The position numbers were made by a program, and so were the translations under genes. Shown piece after piece: positions 43,761 through 51,204 of a stretch of 64,000 bases of DNA. The DNA is from CAYONP01 sp964405335 (GTDB lineage: Bacteria; Armatimonadota; UBA10988), in contig CAYONP010000016.1 in NCBI GenBank assembly GCA_964405335.1, positions 10,986 through 74,985 on the forward strand, written 5' to 3'. The notes under the pieces are model-generated. The model searched no databases, was not told the DNA's origin, and saw only the letters and a program-made list of their open reading frames with translations. The first letter of the stretch is position 1, and each line of letters begins with the position of its first letter.

Positions 43761-44597
43761 ATGGCCCTCGGACAGCGTATCGGTCTCACCTCGCTCGCCG
43801 CCAGCGGCGACATCCTGGCCGCCGGCGACTGAAACCAGGCCACCGGCCTGCTGGCCGCCCTGCGCACCGTGACGGCGGTACTACTCGGCGGGGAAGGCAT
43901 CTACCTCGGCTTCGCTGATTCGCCGACAGATGTCGTCATTTCGTCGGGAAGCTCGCCGCTGGTGCTCGCCGTGGCCGACGACAGCGGCTACGTGCACTGG
44001 TTCTACCTCACCTCCGACGCGGCGATCACGTTCGTCGCAACCGACGGCGAGATGGCGCTCTACGCGGTGATCGATCAGCAGGCCGGTGTCTCGCCCGCGG
44101 CGGCCGTTGGCGGAGCGGCGGCAGTGCGGTTCATCGCCGACACCGTCGCACCGCCGCACAGCTTGCTGCTGGGTAGCGGCGAGGTGGTCGACAGCACGTT
44201 CACCAGTTGGGCCGAGGCGGCCGGTGCGCGGGTGGTCGGCGGGCCGCTGGCGGTGCGCTCGCTGGCCGATGCCGACGGCGACACCCGCGTGGAGGTCGAG
44301 GCGAGCGCCGATGACGACGTGGTGCGGCTGATCACCGCCGGGGTCGAGCGCGTGGTGCTAGACGCGACGCGGTTGGAGCTTGACGCCGGGCTGGAGGTCG
44401 CTGGTGACGTGACGCTGGGGGCGACCAGCAGTCACGAGATTACCTGCGCCGGTCGCCTGCTGCTGCGCTCGGTCGATGACGCCGGCATGGCCGCGACCGC
44501 CGGCACGCAGCGCGAGCTGGTCTACAACGCCGACGACGACAAGGTCTATGTCTGCACGGCCACGGGCGATCCGGCAAACTGGTCGGCGCTTCACTGA
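43761..44597 (+). CDS. Tail appendage-type protein with an in-frame TGA at codon 24
   Basis: From ATG 43761 the frame reads 23 codons (MALGQRIGL...GDILAAGD), meets TGA at 43830-43832, then continues open to 44597 (NQATGLLAALRTVTA...). Phage structural proteins often have D-W-N-Q at this kind of place, so TGA stands where TGG (Trp) is expected. The full frame would give 278 residues of beta-rich sequence ending VYNADDDKVYVCTATGDPANWSALH, typical of tail fibre/neck appendages. Nonsense mutation, assembly error, or readthrough are possible. A restart at GTG 43869 would give 242 residues. Confidence 0.6.
43920..43939 (-). repeat. Dispersed palindrome, site 9 (14/20)
   Basis: TCGCCGACAGATGTCGTCAT, reverse orientation, core GAC-AGAT-GTC, in the TGA-interrupted gene and read as SPTDVVI. 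Confidence 0.4.
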
Positions 44598-44642
44598 TTC
44601 CCGCTCGATCAGCCGCCTCCCGGCGGCGGCGGGAGGTGCTCT

Positions 44643-44945
44643 GTGTTGGACTGGCAGACGGTGGTCACCGTCCTCTCCGAGTCGAGTCCGCAGGCGGTCA
44701 TGACCGCGGCCGTGCTGTGGGCCTTCGTGGTCATGTTCCGCAAGTTCGTCATCGGCGATCCGAGGTGGTCCGAGAAGCCGGCCGCCGAGCGGCTGCGCGA
44801 GGTCAACGACGGCGGGCCACAGCCGACTTTGAGCGAGCTGCTGGCGCGCCTGCTGCGGCTCGACGAGAAGATCGACGGCATCGCCCAGCGGGTCGAGCGG
44901 CTCGAGCGCTGGCTCGAGACCGGCGCGGTGGAGGGTGGGGCATGA
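44643..44945 (+). CDS. Holin-like small membrane protein
   Basis: A 100-residue protein with one hydrophobic helix near residues 18-33 (AVMTAAVLWAFVVMF) and a C-terminal coiled-coil-like tail (RLDEKIDGIAQRVERLERWLE). It directly precedes and overlaps an M15 endolysin gene, which is the basis for calling it a holin. GTG start after GGGAGGTG. Confidence 0.6.
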   Translation: MLDWQTVVTVLSESSPQAVMTAAVLWAFVVMFRKFVIGDPRWSEKPAAERLREVNDGGPQPTLSELLARLLRLDEKIDGIAQRVERLERWLETGAVEGGA

Positions 44946-45688
44946 GCTACCGCCAGCCGCTCAGTCAGACCGCTCAGCAGCGCATCTTCGGCGCGCCGTG
45001 CGACACCTCGCGCCAGGTCGCCGCGACGCTGCCCATCCTCGGCCGGGTCGCCGTGCACCGCCTGGTCGCGCCGCAGCTCGAGCGGATCCTCGCCGCGATC
45101 GAGCGCGACGGTCTGGCCAGCCACCTCTGGCGGGCCGACCTCGGCGGTGTCTACAGTTGTCGACAAATGCGTACGGGCGGCGGATACTCGAAGCACGCCT
45201 GGGCGACGGCGATCGATCTCAACGTCCACGAGCAGCCGCGCGGCACCCGCGGCGCGGCCATCAACCACGGCCTGCGCGGGGAGTTTCCGCACCTCAGGCG
45301 GCTGTTGCCGTATTTCGTGGCCGAGGGCTGGAGCGCCGGACTGCAGTGGCAGCGCGTGCCCGACCCGATGCATTTCGAGGCGACCAGCGGCGGCGGCACG
45401 GGGCTGCTCGCCGGCGGCACGCTGCGCGGGATCGATCCGGCGGAGCTGGCCCTGACCGACATTGACCTGGCCTATCTCCGCGGCTATCCCGACTGCGCCG
45501 CGATGTTTGTGCCGCAGCTCTCGCGGCGATGGGAGCTGCCGGGCGGTGCGCAAGTGCCGTACCGCCTGGACGAGGGCCGCGCCGTGGTGCTGGTGGCCGA
45601 TGTCGCCCGCAGCCTGGGCTGGTCGGTCGACACGGCCGACTGGCCGCAGATCCGTTCGCGACGCCGGGAGGCGACCCATGAACCCTGA
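44942..45688 (+). CDS. M15-family peptidase endolysin (D-Ala-D-Ala carboxypeptidase fold)
   Basis: A 248-residue protein. The zinc peptidase core has CRQMRTGGGYSKHAWATAIDLN (first His and Asp ligands) and WQRVPDPMHFEAT (last His), as in VanY/M15C enzymes. It would cut peptidoglycan stem peptides for lysis or release. The C-terminal 75 residues are outside the core and may bind cell wall. It overlaps the holin-like gene by ATGA, forming a lysis pair. No signal peptide, consistent with holin-dependent release. Confidence 0.82.
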   Translation: MSYRQPLSQTAQQRIFGAPCDTSRQVAATLPILGRVAVHRLVAPQLERILAAIERDGLASHLWRADLGGVYSCRQMRTGGGYSKHAWATAIDLNVHEQPRGTRGAAINHGLRGEFPHLRRLLPYFVAEGWSAGLQWQRVPDPMHFEATSGGGTGLLAGGTLRGIDPAELALTDIDLAYLRGYPDCAAMFVPQLSRRWELPGGAQVPYRLDEGRAVVLVADVARSLGWSVDTADWPQIRSRRREATHEP

Positions 45689-46187
45689 CCTCATCCTCGC
45701 CGCCGAGCTGGCCGGCGCGGCCTACCAGGGCCTGTCTCACGAGGCCGCGGCCGAGCGGCTCAACGCCGCTGTCGACGGCACTCGCGGCCCGCTCGACCTG
45801 GACTGGCTCGACAGCCTGTTCATCCGCGCCGGGCTCTGGCGGACGGTCGACGCGGCCGCCGCGGGCAGCCTCCCGGCGCCCGTCTGGGACGGCGGCGGCG
45901 TGCAGCCAAGCGGTTCGGTCACGGCCGAACAGGCCGCCACCGCCATCGCCGCGGCGCGGCAGCTCGGCGAGCTGATTCGATCGCCGCGGGTCCACCGCTG
46001 GCTCGACACCAGCCTGCCCGAGGTCGCCGTCGGCCTGGCCGCTCTGACCGCCGCCGGCGTCATTCCCGCGCCGGTGGCCGCGGTGATGCTCGATGCGGCG
46101 CGGGTCTCGCGGGCGACCCAGCTCGGCCTGGGCGAAATCACGACATCCGTCATCAGCCGAGTGCGACGACTGTCGGCAGGAGGTTGA
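45678..46187 (+). CDS. Hypothetical helical virion-cluster protein
   Basis: A 169-residue Ala-rich helical protein (EQAATAIAAARQLGELIRSP, VGLAALTAAGVIPAPVAAVML). Weak hydrophobicity at 115-140 could be a membrane helix. GGGAGG site. The start lies within the end of the endolysin gene. A 17/20 palindrome copy at 46137-46156 lies near its 3' end, read as ITTSVIS. Confidence 0.55.
   Translation: MNPDLILAAELAGAAYQGLSHEAAAERLNAAVDGTRGPLDLDWLDSLFIRAGLWRTVDAAAAGSLPAPVWDGGGVQPSGSVTAEQAATAIAAARQLGELIRSPRVHRWLDTSLPEVAVGLAALTAAGVIPAPVAAVMLDAARVSRATQLGLGEITTSVISRVRRLSAGG
46137..46156 (+). repeat. Dispersed palindrome, site 10 (17/20)
   Basis: ATCACGACATCCGTCATCAG, near the 3' end of the 45678 gene, read as ITTSVIS. 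Confidence 0.6.
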
Positions 46188-46188
46188 G

Positions 46189-46578
46189 ATGGCTCAATAC
46201 TACGACTGGGATGCAGGCTGGACGGTGCTGGTCAACGGTCAGGCGATCAGCAGCGGCGGCGACCACACCTCCGGCGCGGTCGAGCTCGACCAGAAGGCGG
46301 CGGCCGAGGTCAGCATCGAGGCCGACTACGCCGCCGGCAGCCCGACCGAGGGCCTGCGCGTCTACCTGCTGCGCGAGCTGGACGGAACCAACTACGAGAC
46401 CGAGGCGGACGAGCCGTGGGGCTTCATGCTGCCTCACTCGGGCGGCGTCGAGCGGCGCCGCACGATCTCGGTCGATGCCGCGCAGTGCGGCCGGTTCAAG
46501 CTGCTCTGCACCAACGACAGCGGGGTCGGCATCACCGTCACCGTGCGGTATCGCACCGCCGTGATCGCGAGCGGCTGA
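46189..46578 (+). CDS. Beta-rich virion-cluster protein
   Basis: A 129-residue beta-sandwich-like protein (WTVLVNGQAISSGGDHTSGAV, GFMLPHSGGVERRRTISV, GVGITVTVRYRTAVIAS). It may be a fibre or minor tail component. AGGAGG site 1 bp after the preceding stop. No family recognised. Confidence 0.55.
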   Translation: MAQYYDWDAGWTVLVNGQAISSGGDHTSGAVELDQKAAAEVSIEADYAAGSPTEGLRVYLLRELDGTNYETEADEPWGFMLPHSGGVERRRTISVDAAQCGRFKLLCTNDSGVGITVTVRYRTAVIASG

Positions 46579-47738
46579 TGGCCCGCGGCACAAGCCTGGT
46601 GCGACCGGTCGAGCCCCGGCTCGATGCCGCGCTGCCGCTCGCGCGCGGACTGCTCTGGCACCACCTCGGCGGCGGCCGCCTGGTCGGCGATCTCGCCGGC
46701 CGGCGCGCCGGCAGCCCGGTCGGCGCTGACCGCACGGTGACGCAGAGCGGGCCGGCGACGCGGATCGACGCCAACGGCGAGTATGTCGCCTGGTCCAGCG
46801 CGCACGGCGGCCCGCCGCTGACCCTGGCGCTGCTGGGCACGGTCACCGCCGTCGGGCACGGTTCGGCCGGCATCGTCTGCCTGCGCAGCGCGAGTGGCAT
46901 CTACGGCCTGGTCCACCTCGGCGGCATCGGCGCGGTGCGGGCGATCTGGACCGCGAGCGACCTGTGCAGCCTGAGCAAGGTAGCCGGCCGGCGCTATCTC
47001 TATGTCGCACGGTTCGAGGCCGGCCGGGCCGACCTGACGCTCTGCTCGCGCGAGGCCGGCCTGCAGCGGTCGAGCTACACCGGCAGCCTGGGCGGCTGGA
47101 GCTGGACCGACTCGTGGCGGCTGGGCATCGACGCGCTCGGCGCGGTGCGCACCAGCCACGGCAGCTTCGAGGCCGACTGGGGCTGGAGCCGATGGCTCTC
47201 CGACGCCGAGATCCTCGCCTTGTGGTCCGATCCGTGGCAACTCGCCAGGCCGCGGCACGACATGCTTCGCCTGCTGGCCTCGGGGATGGTGACGTATGTC
47301 GGCAACGCGTCGCTGACCGGCACGGGCACGGTCGTCGCCGCCGGCGCGGCCAGCCGATCGGCGGCTTCGGCGATGGCCGCGGTGGCGGCGCTCGACACGC
47401 TGCCGCGGCGGGTTCGCGCTCGTACCGCGGGCTGCTCCGCCGTGGCGCAGATGCTCGCGGCACCACGCCTGGTGCGGGCCGGCGGCGGCTCGTTCCAGCC
47501 GGCCGGCGGCCTCGCCGCGCGGCCGTCGTTGGTTCGCCGGGCGGTGATCGGCCTGGTTGCGTCGGGGATCGTCGGTGCGCTGGGCCGGCTCGCCGGCGCC
47601 GTCGGTGTGGCCCGGCTCCGTCTGTCGCATCGGCCGGCGACGGGCCTGCGGCTTGGCCTCGGCCCGGCCACTTCGGTGCGACTTGAGCATCATCCGGCCA
47701 CGCTGCTGCGGCTCGGCTGCGAGCCGGTGGAGGAGTGA
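46578..47738 (+). CDS. Appendage protein with a LamG/concanavalin-like domain
   Basis: A 386-residue protein. Residues 15-225 have the features of a concanavalin-like (LamG) domain common in phage and GTA surface proteins (ARGLLWHHLGGGRLVGDL, SFEADWGWSRWLSDAEILALW with a terminal alpha turn). The rest is Ala/Arg-rich and of low complexity, ending in repeated Arg-Leu strands. It probably binds glycans on target cells, by inference. ATG overlaps the preceding stop by one base. Confidence 0.55.
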   Translation: MARGTSLVRPVEPRLDAALPLARGLLWHHLGGGRLVGDLAGRRAGSPVGADRTVTQSGPATRIDANGEYVAWSSAHGGPPLTLALLGTVTAVGHGSAGIVCLRSASGIYGLVHLGGIGAVRAIWTASDLCSLSKVAGRRYLYVARFEAGRADLTLCSREAGLQRSSYTGSLGGWSWTDSWRLGIDALGAVRTSHGSFEADWGWSRWLSDAEILALWSDPWQLARPRHDMLRLLASGMVTYVGNASLTGTGTVVAAGAASRSAASAMAAVAALDTLPRRVRARTAGCSAVAQMLAAPRLVRAGGGSFQPAGGLAARPSLVRRAVIGLVASGIVGALGRLAGAVGVARLRLSHRPATGLRLGLGPATSVRLEHHPATLLRLGCEPVEE

Positions 47739-47739
47739 T

Positions 47740-48039
47740 ATGAGCGGCTACGACGTCGGCGATCGGGTGCGCCTGACCGCCGACTTCACCGATCTCGACG
47801 AGCAGCCGGTCGACCCGGACACGGTGACCTGCATGGTCCGCGACCCGTCGGCGTCCGAGACGGCTTACACCTACGCCGGCGGGCAGGTCGCCCGCACCGG
47901 CGCCGGGGCTTACCGGCTCGAGGTCGACCTGGACCTGCCCGGCGTCTGGTGGATCCGCTGGCAGAGCAGCGGCGCCGGCCGCGCCGCCGAGGAGACCAGT
48001 CTGCTGGTCCGCGCGAGTCAGTTCACGGGAGGTGCCTGA
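47740..48039 (+). CDS. Small beta-sandwich virion-cluster protein
   Basis: A 99-residue protein with an Ig-like or beta-sandwich strand pattern (VGDRVRLTADFTDLDEQPVDP, GAYRLEVDLDLPGVWWIRWQ). This pattern is common in small phage tail accessory proteins. GGAG site; its stop overlaps the next ATG. Confidence 0.55.
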   Translation: MSGYDVGDRVRLTADFTDLDEQPVDPDTVTCMVRDPSASETAYTYAGGQVARTGAGAYRLEVDLDLPGVWWIRWQSSGAGRAAEETSLLVRASQFTGGA

Positions 48040-48422
48040 TGGGCTCGATGACCGACGCGTTCGAAACGGCGCTGCTGAAGCATGTGGTGGACGAGGCGGC
48101 CTGGACGCCGCCGGAGACGATCCACGCGGCGTTGCTGACCGCGGTGACCGACGCCGAGGCGGGGACGGTGACCGAGTGCGCCGACGGCGGCTATGCCCGC
48201 CAGCCGGTGAGCTGGTCGGCGGTCGCCGGCGGCGCGACGGCCAACAGCGCGCTGCTGCAGTGGCCCGCGGCGGTGGCCGGCTACACCGTCGCCGGCGTGG
48301 CCCTGTACAGCGACGAGACGGCCGGCGAGCTGCTCTTTGTCGACGACATCACGCCGGTCGAACTGAACGCCGGCGATCGGTTCGAGATCGCCGTCGGCGA
48401 CCTCGACCTGAGTTTCGACTGA
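48039..48422 (+). CDS. Tail fibre-type protein, last gene of the virion cluster
   Basis: A 127-residue protein with the pattern IHAALLTAVTDAEAG, CADGGYARQPVSW, then WPAAVAGYTVAGVALYSDE and LLFVDDITPVELNAGD. This matches a small tail-fibre-associated domain often seen in phage and prophage structural clusters (a GYARQ/W.A.G...N...WP. arrangement). It closes the run; an inverted repeat that may terminate transcription follows. Confidence 0.6.
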   Translation: MGSMTDAFETALLKHVVDEAAWTPPETIHAALLTAVTDAEAGTVTECADGGYARQPVSWSAVAGGATANSALLQWPAAVAGYTVAGVALYSDETAGELLFVDDITPVELNAGDRFEIAVGDLDLSFD

Positions 48423-48436
48423 GCCGCCGGCAGTGC

Positions 48437-48490
48437 GGGAGAGGGGGTGCCGTCGCGCGCCGAGGCCGCGGCCGATGGCGCCCCTCTCCC
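48437..48490 (+). terminator. Inverted repeat at the end of the virion cluster
   Basis: GGGAGAGGGG (48437-48446) and CCCCTCTCCC (48481-48490) are perfectly complementary. The 34-nt interior can itself pair. It lies 15 bp after the last virion gene and before the convergent 48541 gene, so it could terminate both. No T-run. Confidence 0.4.
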
Positions 48491-48540
48491 AGCAGCCGCG
48501 CGCGTGCGCACGGGAGGCTGGCCATCGGCGCGAGTGGCGG

Positions 48541-49032
48541 CTACATCCCCGGGATGCCCAGGCCGCCGCCGACCAGGGGCATGTTCTTCAGCAGCGGCCG
48601 GGTTTTGTCGAGCGCAATCCGCCACTTGCCGTCGGCCTTGACCAACTGGTACTCGAGGATCAGTTCATCGATGCCGATCTGGGTGACGCTGCCGCCGAGG
48701 GTGATAGTCACCGGCACGACGGCGGTCTCTTTGGTGAACGAGGCGTCGCCGACGCTGGTCTCCTGCAACGTCGCGCCGGGGATCGCTTCGACCAGTTTGA
48801 GCGGCGCATAGCCGAAGTTCGCCGCGGCGGCGGAGTCGTCGGTCAGGCAGGCGCGCATCCGTTCTTGCGAGCCCTCCTGTTCGGCGGTGATGAACTCGCG
48901 GACCACGTCCTCGGGCATCTGCTGGCCGACGAGGTAGTAGACCAGACCGCCGGCGATGCCGACCACCACCACGCCCAGGATGACCAGGGCGACCACCTTG
49001 CCGTCGCCACGCCGGCGCCCACGACCGCGCAT
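48541..49032 (-). CDS. Membrane-anchored DUF4878-like protein
   Basis: A 163-residue protein. A basic N-terminus (RGRGRRRGDGK) is followed by one transmembrane helix (VVALVILGVVVVGIAGGLVYYLV), then a domain with NTF2/DUF4878 features: VVREFITAEQEGSQERMRACL at the start and ELILEYQLVKADGKWRIALDK at the end. Such domains are extracytoplasmic and of unknown role. The ATG at 49032 has GGAGAGG upstream; longer upstream starts add a disordered leader. Convergent with the virion cluster. Confidence 0.65.
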   Translation of the reverse strand: MRGRGRRRGDGKVVALVILGVVVVGIAGGLVYYLVGQQMPEDVVREFITAEQEGSQERMRACLTDDSAAAANFGYAPLKLVEAIPGATLQETSVGDASFTKETAVVPVTITLGGSVTQIGIDELILEYQLVKADGKWRIALDKTRPLLKNMPLVGGGLGIPGM

Positions 49033-49175
49033 CAGGCCTCTCCGCGGGGCGACATTGACCGTCTTCAGCGTCGCCCCTTCCCCTCCAGACTTAGATCGCG
49101 GCCCCGGCCGGGCGGGTTCCCCGACGCCGGAGCCGCCGATGCGCCATAACAGATCCACCGGCTGGGACAAGGACG

Positions 49176-49973
49176 ATGACTGGGGCAGCAGCCGTGTTCG
49201 AGGCCGTCGAGGCGGGCGACCGGCAGCGTCTGTGCGAGCTGCTCGCGGCCGCGCCGAACCTCGCCTGTGCCCGCGACGCCGAGGGCTGCACCCCGCTGCA
49301 GCGCGCCACCCTGCGCTGTGACCGGTATGCCGCCCGCATCCTGGCCGATCACGGCGCGCCGGTCGATCTCTTCGTCGCCTGCGGATTCGGCTGGGCCGAC
49401 CATGTCGCCGCGCTGCTCGGGCACGACACCGCGCTGGTCAACGCCGAGCTCGACGGCATTCCGCTGCTCGAGCGCGTGTGCGAGCACGGCCGGGTCGAGA
49501 TCGGCCGCCTGCTGGTCGACGCCGGCGCCGATTGCGACCTCTTCTCGGCCTGCGCCCTCGGGCTCGACGACCTGGTCCACTACTGGCTCGAATGCCAGCC
49601 CGAGCTGCTCCGCGCGCGGCGACGGCTGCACGAGTACGAACCGCTCCACTGCGCCGCCGAGTGCGGCCACCCCGCAGTGGCCCGGCTGCTGCTGCTGCGC
49701 GGCGCCTCGGTCACCGCGCGCGAGGCCGACGGCTGCACACCGCTCCACCTGGCGGTCTATGGCCCGCGCCGCGCACCGGTGAACGAGGGCCACCGCGACG
49801 TCTGCCGCATCCTGCTCGACCACGGCGCCGACCCGCACGCGACCGACCGCCTCGGCCGCACGGTGGTGCAGAACGCCGAGCGCAGCGCCCGCCTGCACCG
49901 CGAACATGGCGTCGACGACACCCTCGCCCTGGAACTGCTCGACCTCGTCCGCGGCCACGCCGAACGGGTGTGA
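49176..49973 (+). CDS. Ankyrin repeat protein
   Basis: A 265-residue protein made of about six ankyrin repeats (VFEAVEAGDRQRLCELLAAAP, GCTPLQRATLRCDRYAARIL, EYEPLHCAAECGHPAVARLLL, GCTPLHLAVYGP, GHRDVCRILLDHGADPHATD). It is a protein-binding scaffold with no catalytic domain and no signal peptide. Its last 9 codons lie inside the first unit of a 100-bp tandem duplication that continues into the intergenic region. Confidence 0.85.
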   Translation: MTGAAAVFEAVEAGDRQRLCELLAAAPNLACARDAEGCTPLQRATLRCDRYAARILADHGAPVDLFVACGFGWADHVAALLGHDTALVNAELDGIPLLERVCEHGRVEIGRLLVDAGADCDLFSACALGLDDLVHYWLECQPELLRARRRLHEYEPLHCAAECGHPAVARLLLLRGASVTAREADGCTPLHLAVYGPRRAPVNEGHRDVCRILLDHGADPHATDRLGRTVVQNAERSARLHREHGVDDTLALELLDLVRGHAERV

Positions 49974-50146
49974 GGCGGGAGGTAGGGCGTGTAGACATCC
50001 ACGGTAGGGGCAGGTCTCAGACCTGCCCGCCGGCGCGAGATTGCGCGTCCGCGGCCACGCCGAACGGGTGTGCGGCGGGGGGTCGGGCGTGTTGACATCC
50101 ACGGTAGGGGCAGGTCTCAGACCTGCCCGCCGGCGCAAGGATCCGC
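49947..50146. repeat. 100-bp tandem duplication including the 3' end of the ankyrin gene
   Basis: Units 49947-50046 and 50047-50146 are near-identical and start with GTCCGCGGCCACGCCGAACG, the last codons of the ankyrin gene. Each unit carries the palindrome GGGCAGGTCT-C-AGACCTGCCC. A third related palindrome, GGGCGGGTCT-G-AGACCCGCCC, lies at 50172-50192. The rest of the 49974-50257 interval holds no gene. Confidence 0.85.
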
Positions 50147-50257
50147 TCTGGAAACGGGCTCGTCGGCATACGGGCGGGTCTGAGACCCGCCCCTACGCTA
50201 CCATTTGGACGTGCCGTGATCTCCCGACCAACGACAGCGCACTCCGCGGGGCCGGGG

Positions 50258-51106
50258 TCAATCCGGCCAGGCTTCCAGCCCCAGCAGCCGCCGGCCGAGT
50301 TCGGTCAGCTCGGCGGTCTGGTAGCGCGTCTGCTCGATCCGTCGCGGGTCGCCGGGGAAGGTCGGCGGGCCGGGCGGCTCGCGCTCGCGCCAGTCGCGGA
50401 TGCGTTTCTGCCGCTGCTCCTCGTGGTCGCGCGCCGGGTACATGCTGATGAACTGCGCCAGGCGCGGCCGGTCGCTGACGTTGTGCCCGTTGCCGTGCGC
50501 CGTGGCGACGTGCCAGATGATCAGATCGCCCGCCTCGGCCGGCACGGGCACCACCTCGAGCCCGGCCAGGTCGGGTTGACGCGGGTGGCGGTCGGGCGGC
50601 TGGGTGGCGGCCCACGCGTCGAGCCGGCGGTGGATGCCCGGCACGCACTGGAAGCCGCCTTGCTCCGGCCCGGTGTCGGTCAGGCAGAGCACGCCCTGCA
50701 GGCGGAATGGAATCGGCCGCTGGGTCGAATCCCAGTCCCAGTGGATGAACCCATGGTGGTCATACTCGGGATGAGCGGCGTGCCGCGGCGGCTTGAAGTT
50801 GACCCGGTCGATGCTGCACCACAGTCGCTCGGTGCCCCACAGCTCGGCAAAGGCGGCATGCACCGCCGGCTCCTGCCGGCAGTCCCAGAGGGCCTGGTGC
50901 TGGTAGATCTCGGTCATCCCCCCAGGCTTGAGCGGCGGGCGGTACCAGTCGTCGGGGTCATTGGGGTCCATGCCGAGGAAGTCGAAGATCAGCTCGATCA
51001 CCGCCCGGCACTTGTCCTCGGGCACGACCTGCCGGGCGACGACGTAGCCGTGCTGGTCGAAGAAGTCGCGGTTGATGGTGGGCATGGGGGTGTCCGTCTC
51101 TGCCAT
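50258..51106 (-). CDS. Phytanoyl-CoA dioxygenase (PhyH) family protein
   Basis: A 282-residue Fe(II)/2-oxoglutarate-dependent oxygenase. The facial triad is visible: HWDWD (His and Asp) near residue 122 and the distal His in IWHVATAHGNGHN, followed by the 2-oxoglutarate-binding Arg in SDRPRLAQFISMYPARD. The double-stranded beta-helix core is complete. The substrate is unknown; bacterial PhyH enzymes hydroxylate many small molecules. Divergent from the AAA ATPase gene; no neighbour indicates a pathway. Confidence 0.9.
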   Translation of the reverse strand: MAETDTPMPTINRDFFDQHGYVVARQVVPEDKCRAVIELIFDFLGMDPNDPDDWYRPPLKPGGMTEIYQHQALWDCRQEPAVHAAFAELWGTERLWCSIDRVNFKPPRHAAHPEYDHHGFIHWDWDSTQRPIPFRLQGVLCLTDTGPEQGGFQCVPGIHRRLDAWAATQPPDRHPRQPDLAGLEVVPVPAEAGDLIIWHVATAHGNGHNVSDRPRLAQFISMYPARDHEEQRQKRIRDWREREPPGPPTFPGDPRRIEQTRYQTAELTELGRRLLGLEAWPD

Positions 51107-51204
51107 TCTGTCGCCGGCGTGGCACGGGCGAAGGAGGCAACCGCAGGAGGTCGAAACGCGCCGTCACGGGGTGCCCGTGCGTGCGTCCGCGGGGCCGCGG
51201 GACC

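Noticed and set aside
43830..43832. TGA as a reassigned Trp codon
   Set aside because: Many genes here end in TGA with correct lengths and overlaps, so TGA is a normal stop.
45157..45176. GTCGACAAATGCG in the endolysin gene as a dispersed site
   Set aside because: The right half is lost and the stretch encodes conserved CR residues of the peptidase, so the resemblance may be coincidental.
33931..46156. The dispersed motif as a protein motif (DDIRH-like)
   Set aside because: Several copies are in other frames or the opposite orientation and give unrelated residues, so the conserved unit is DNA.
31551..48540. att-type direct repeats at the ends of the virion cluster
   Set aside because: I compared the intergenic sequence on both sides and saw no shared stretch long enough to be convincing, and no tRNA gene is present.
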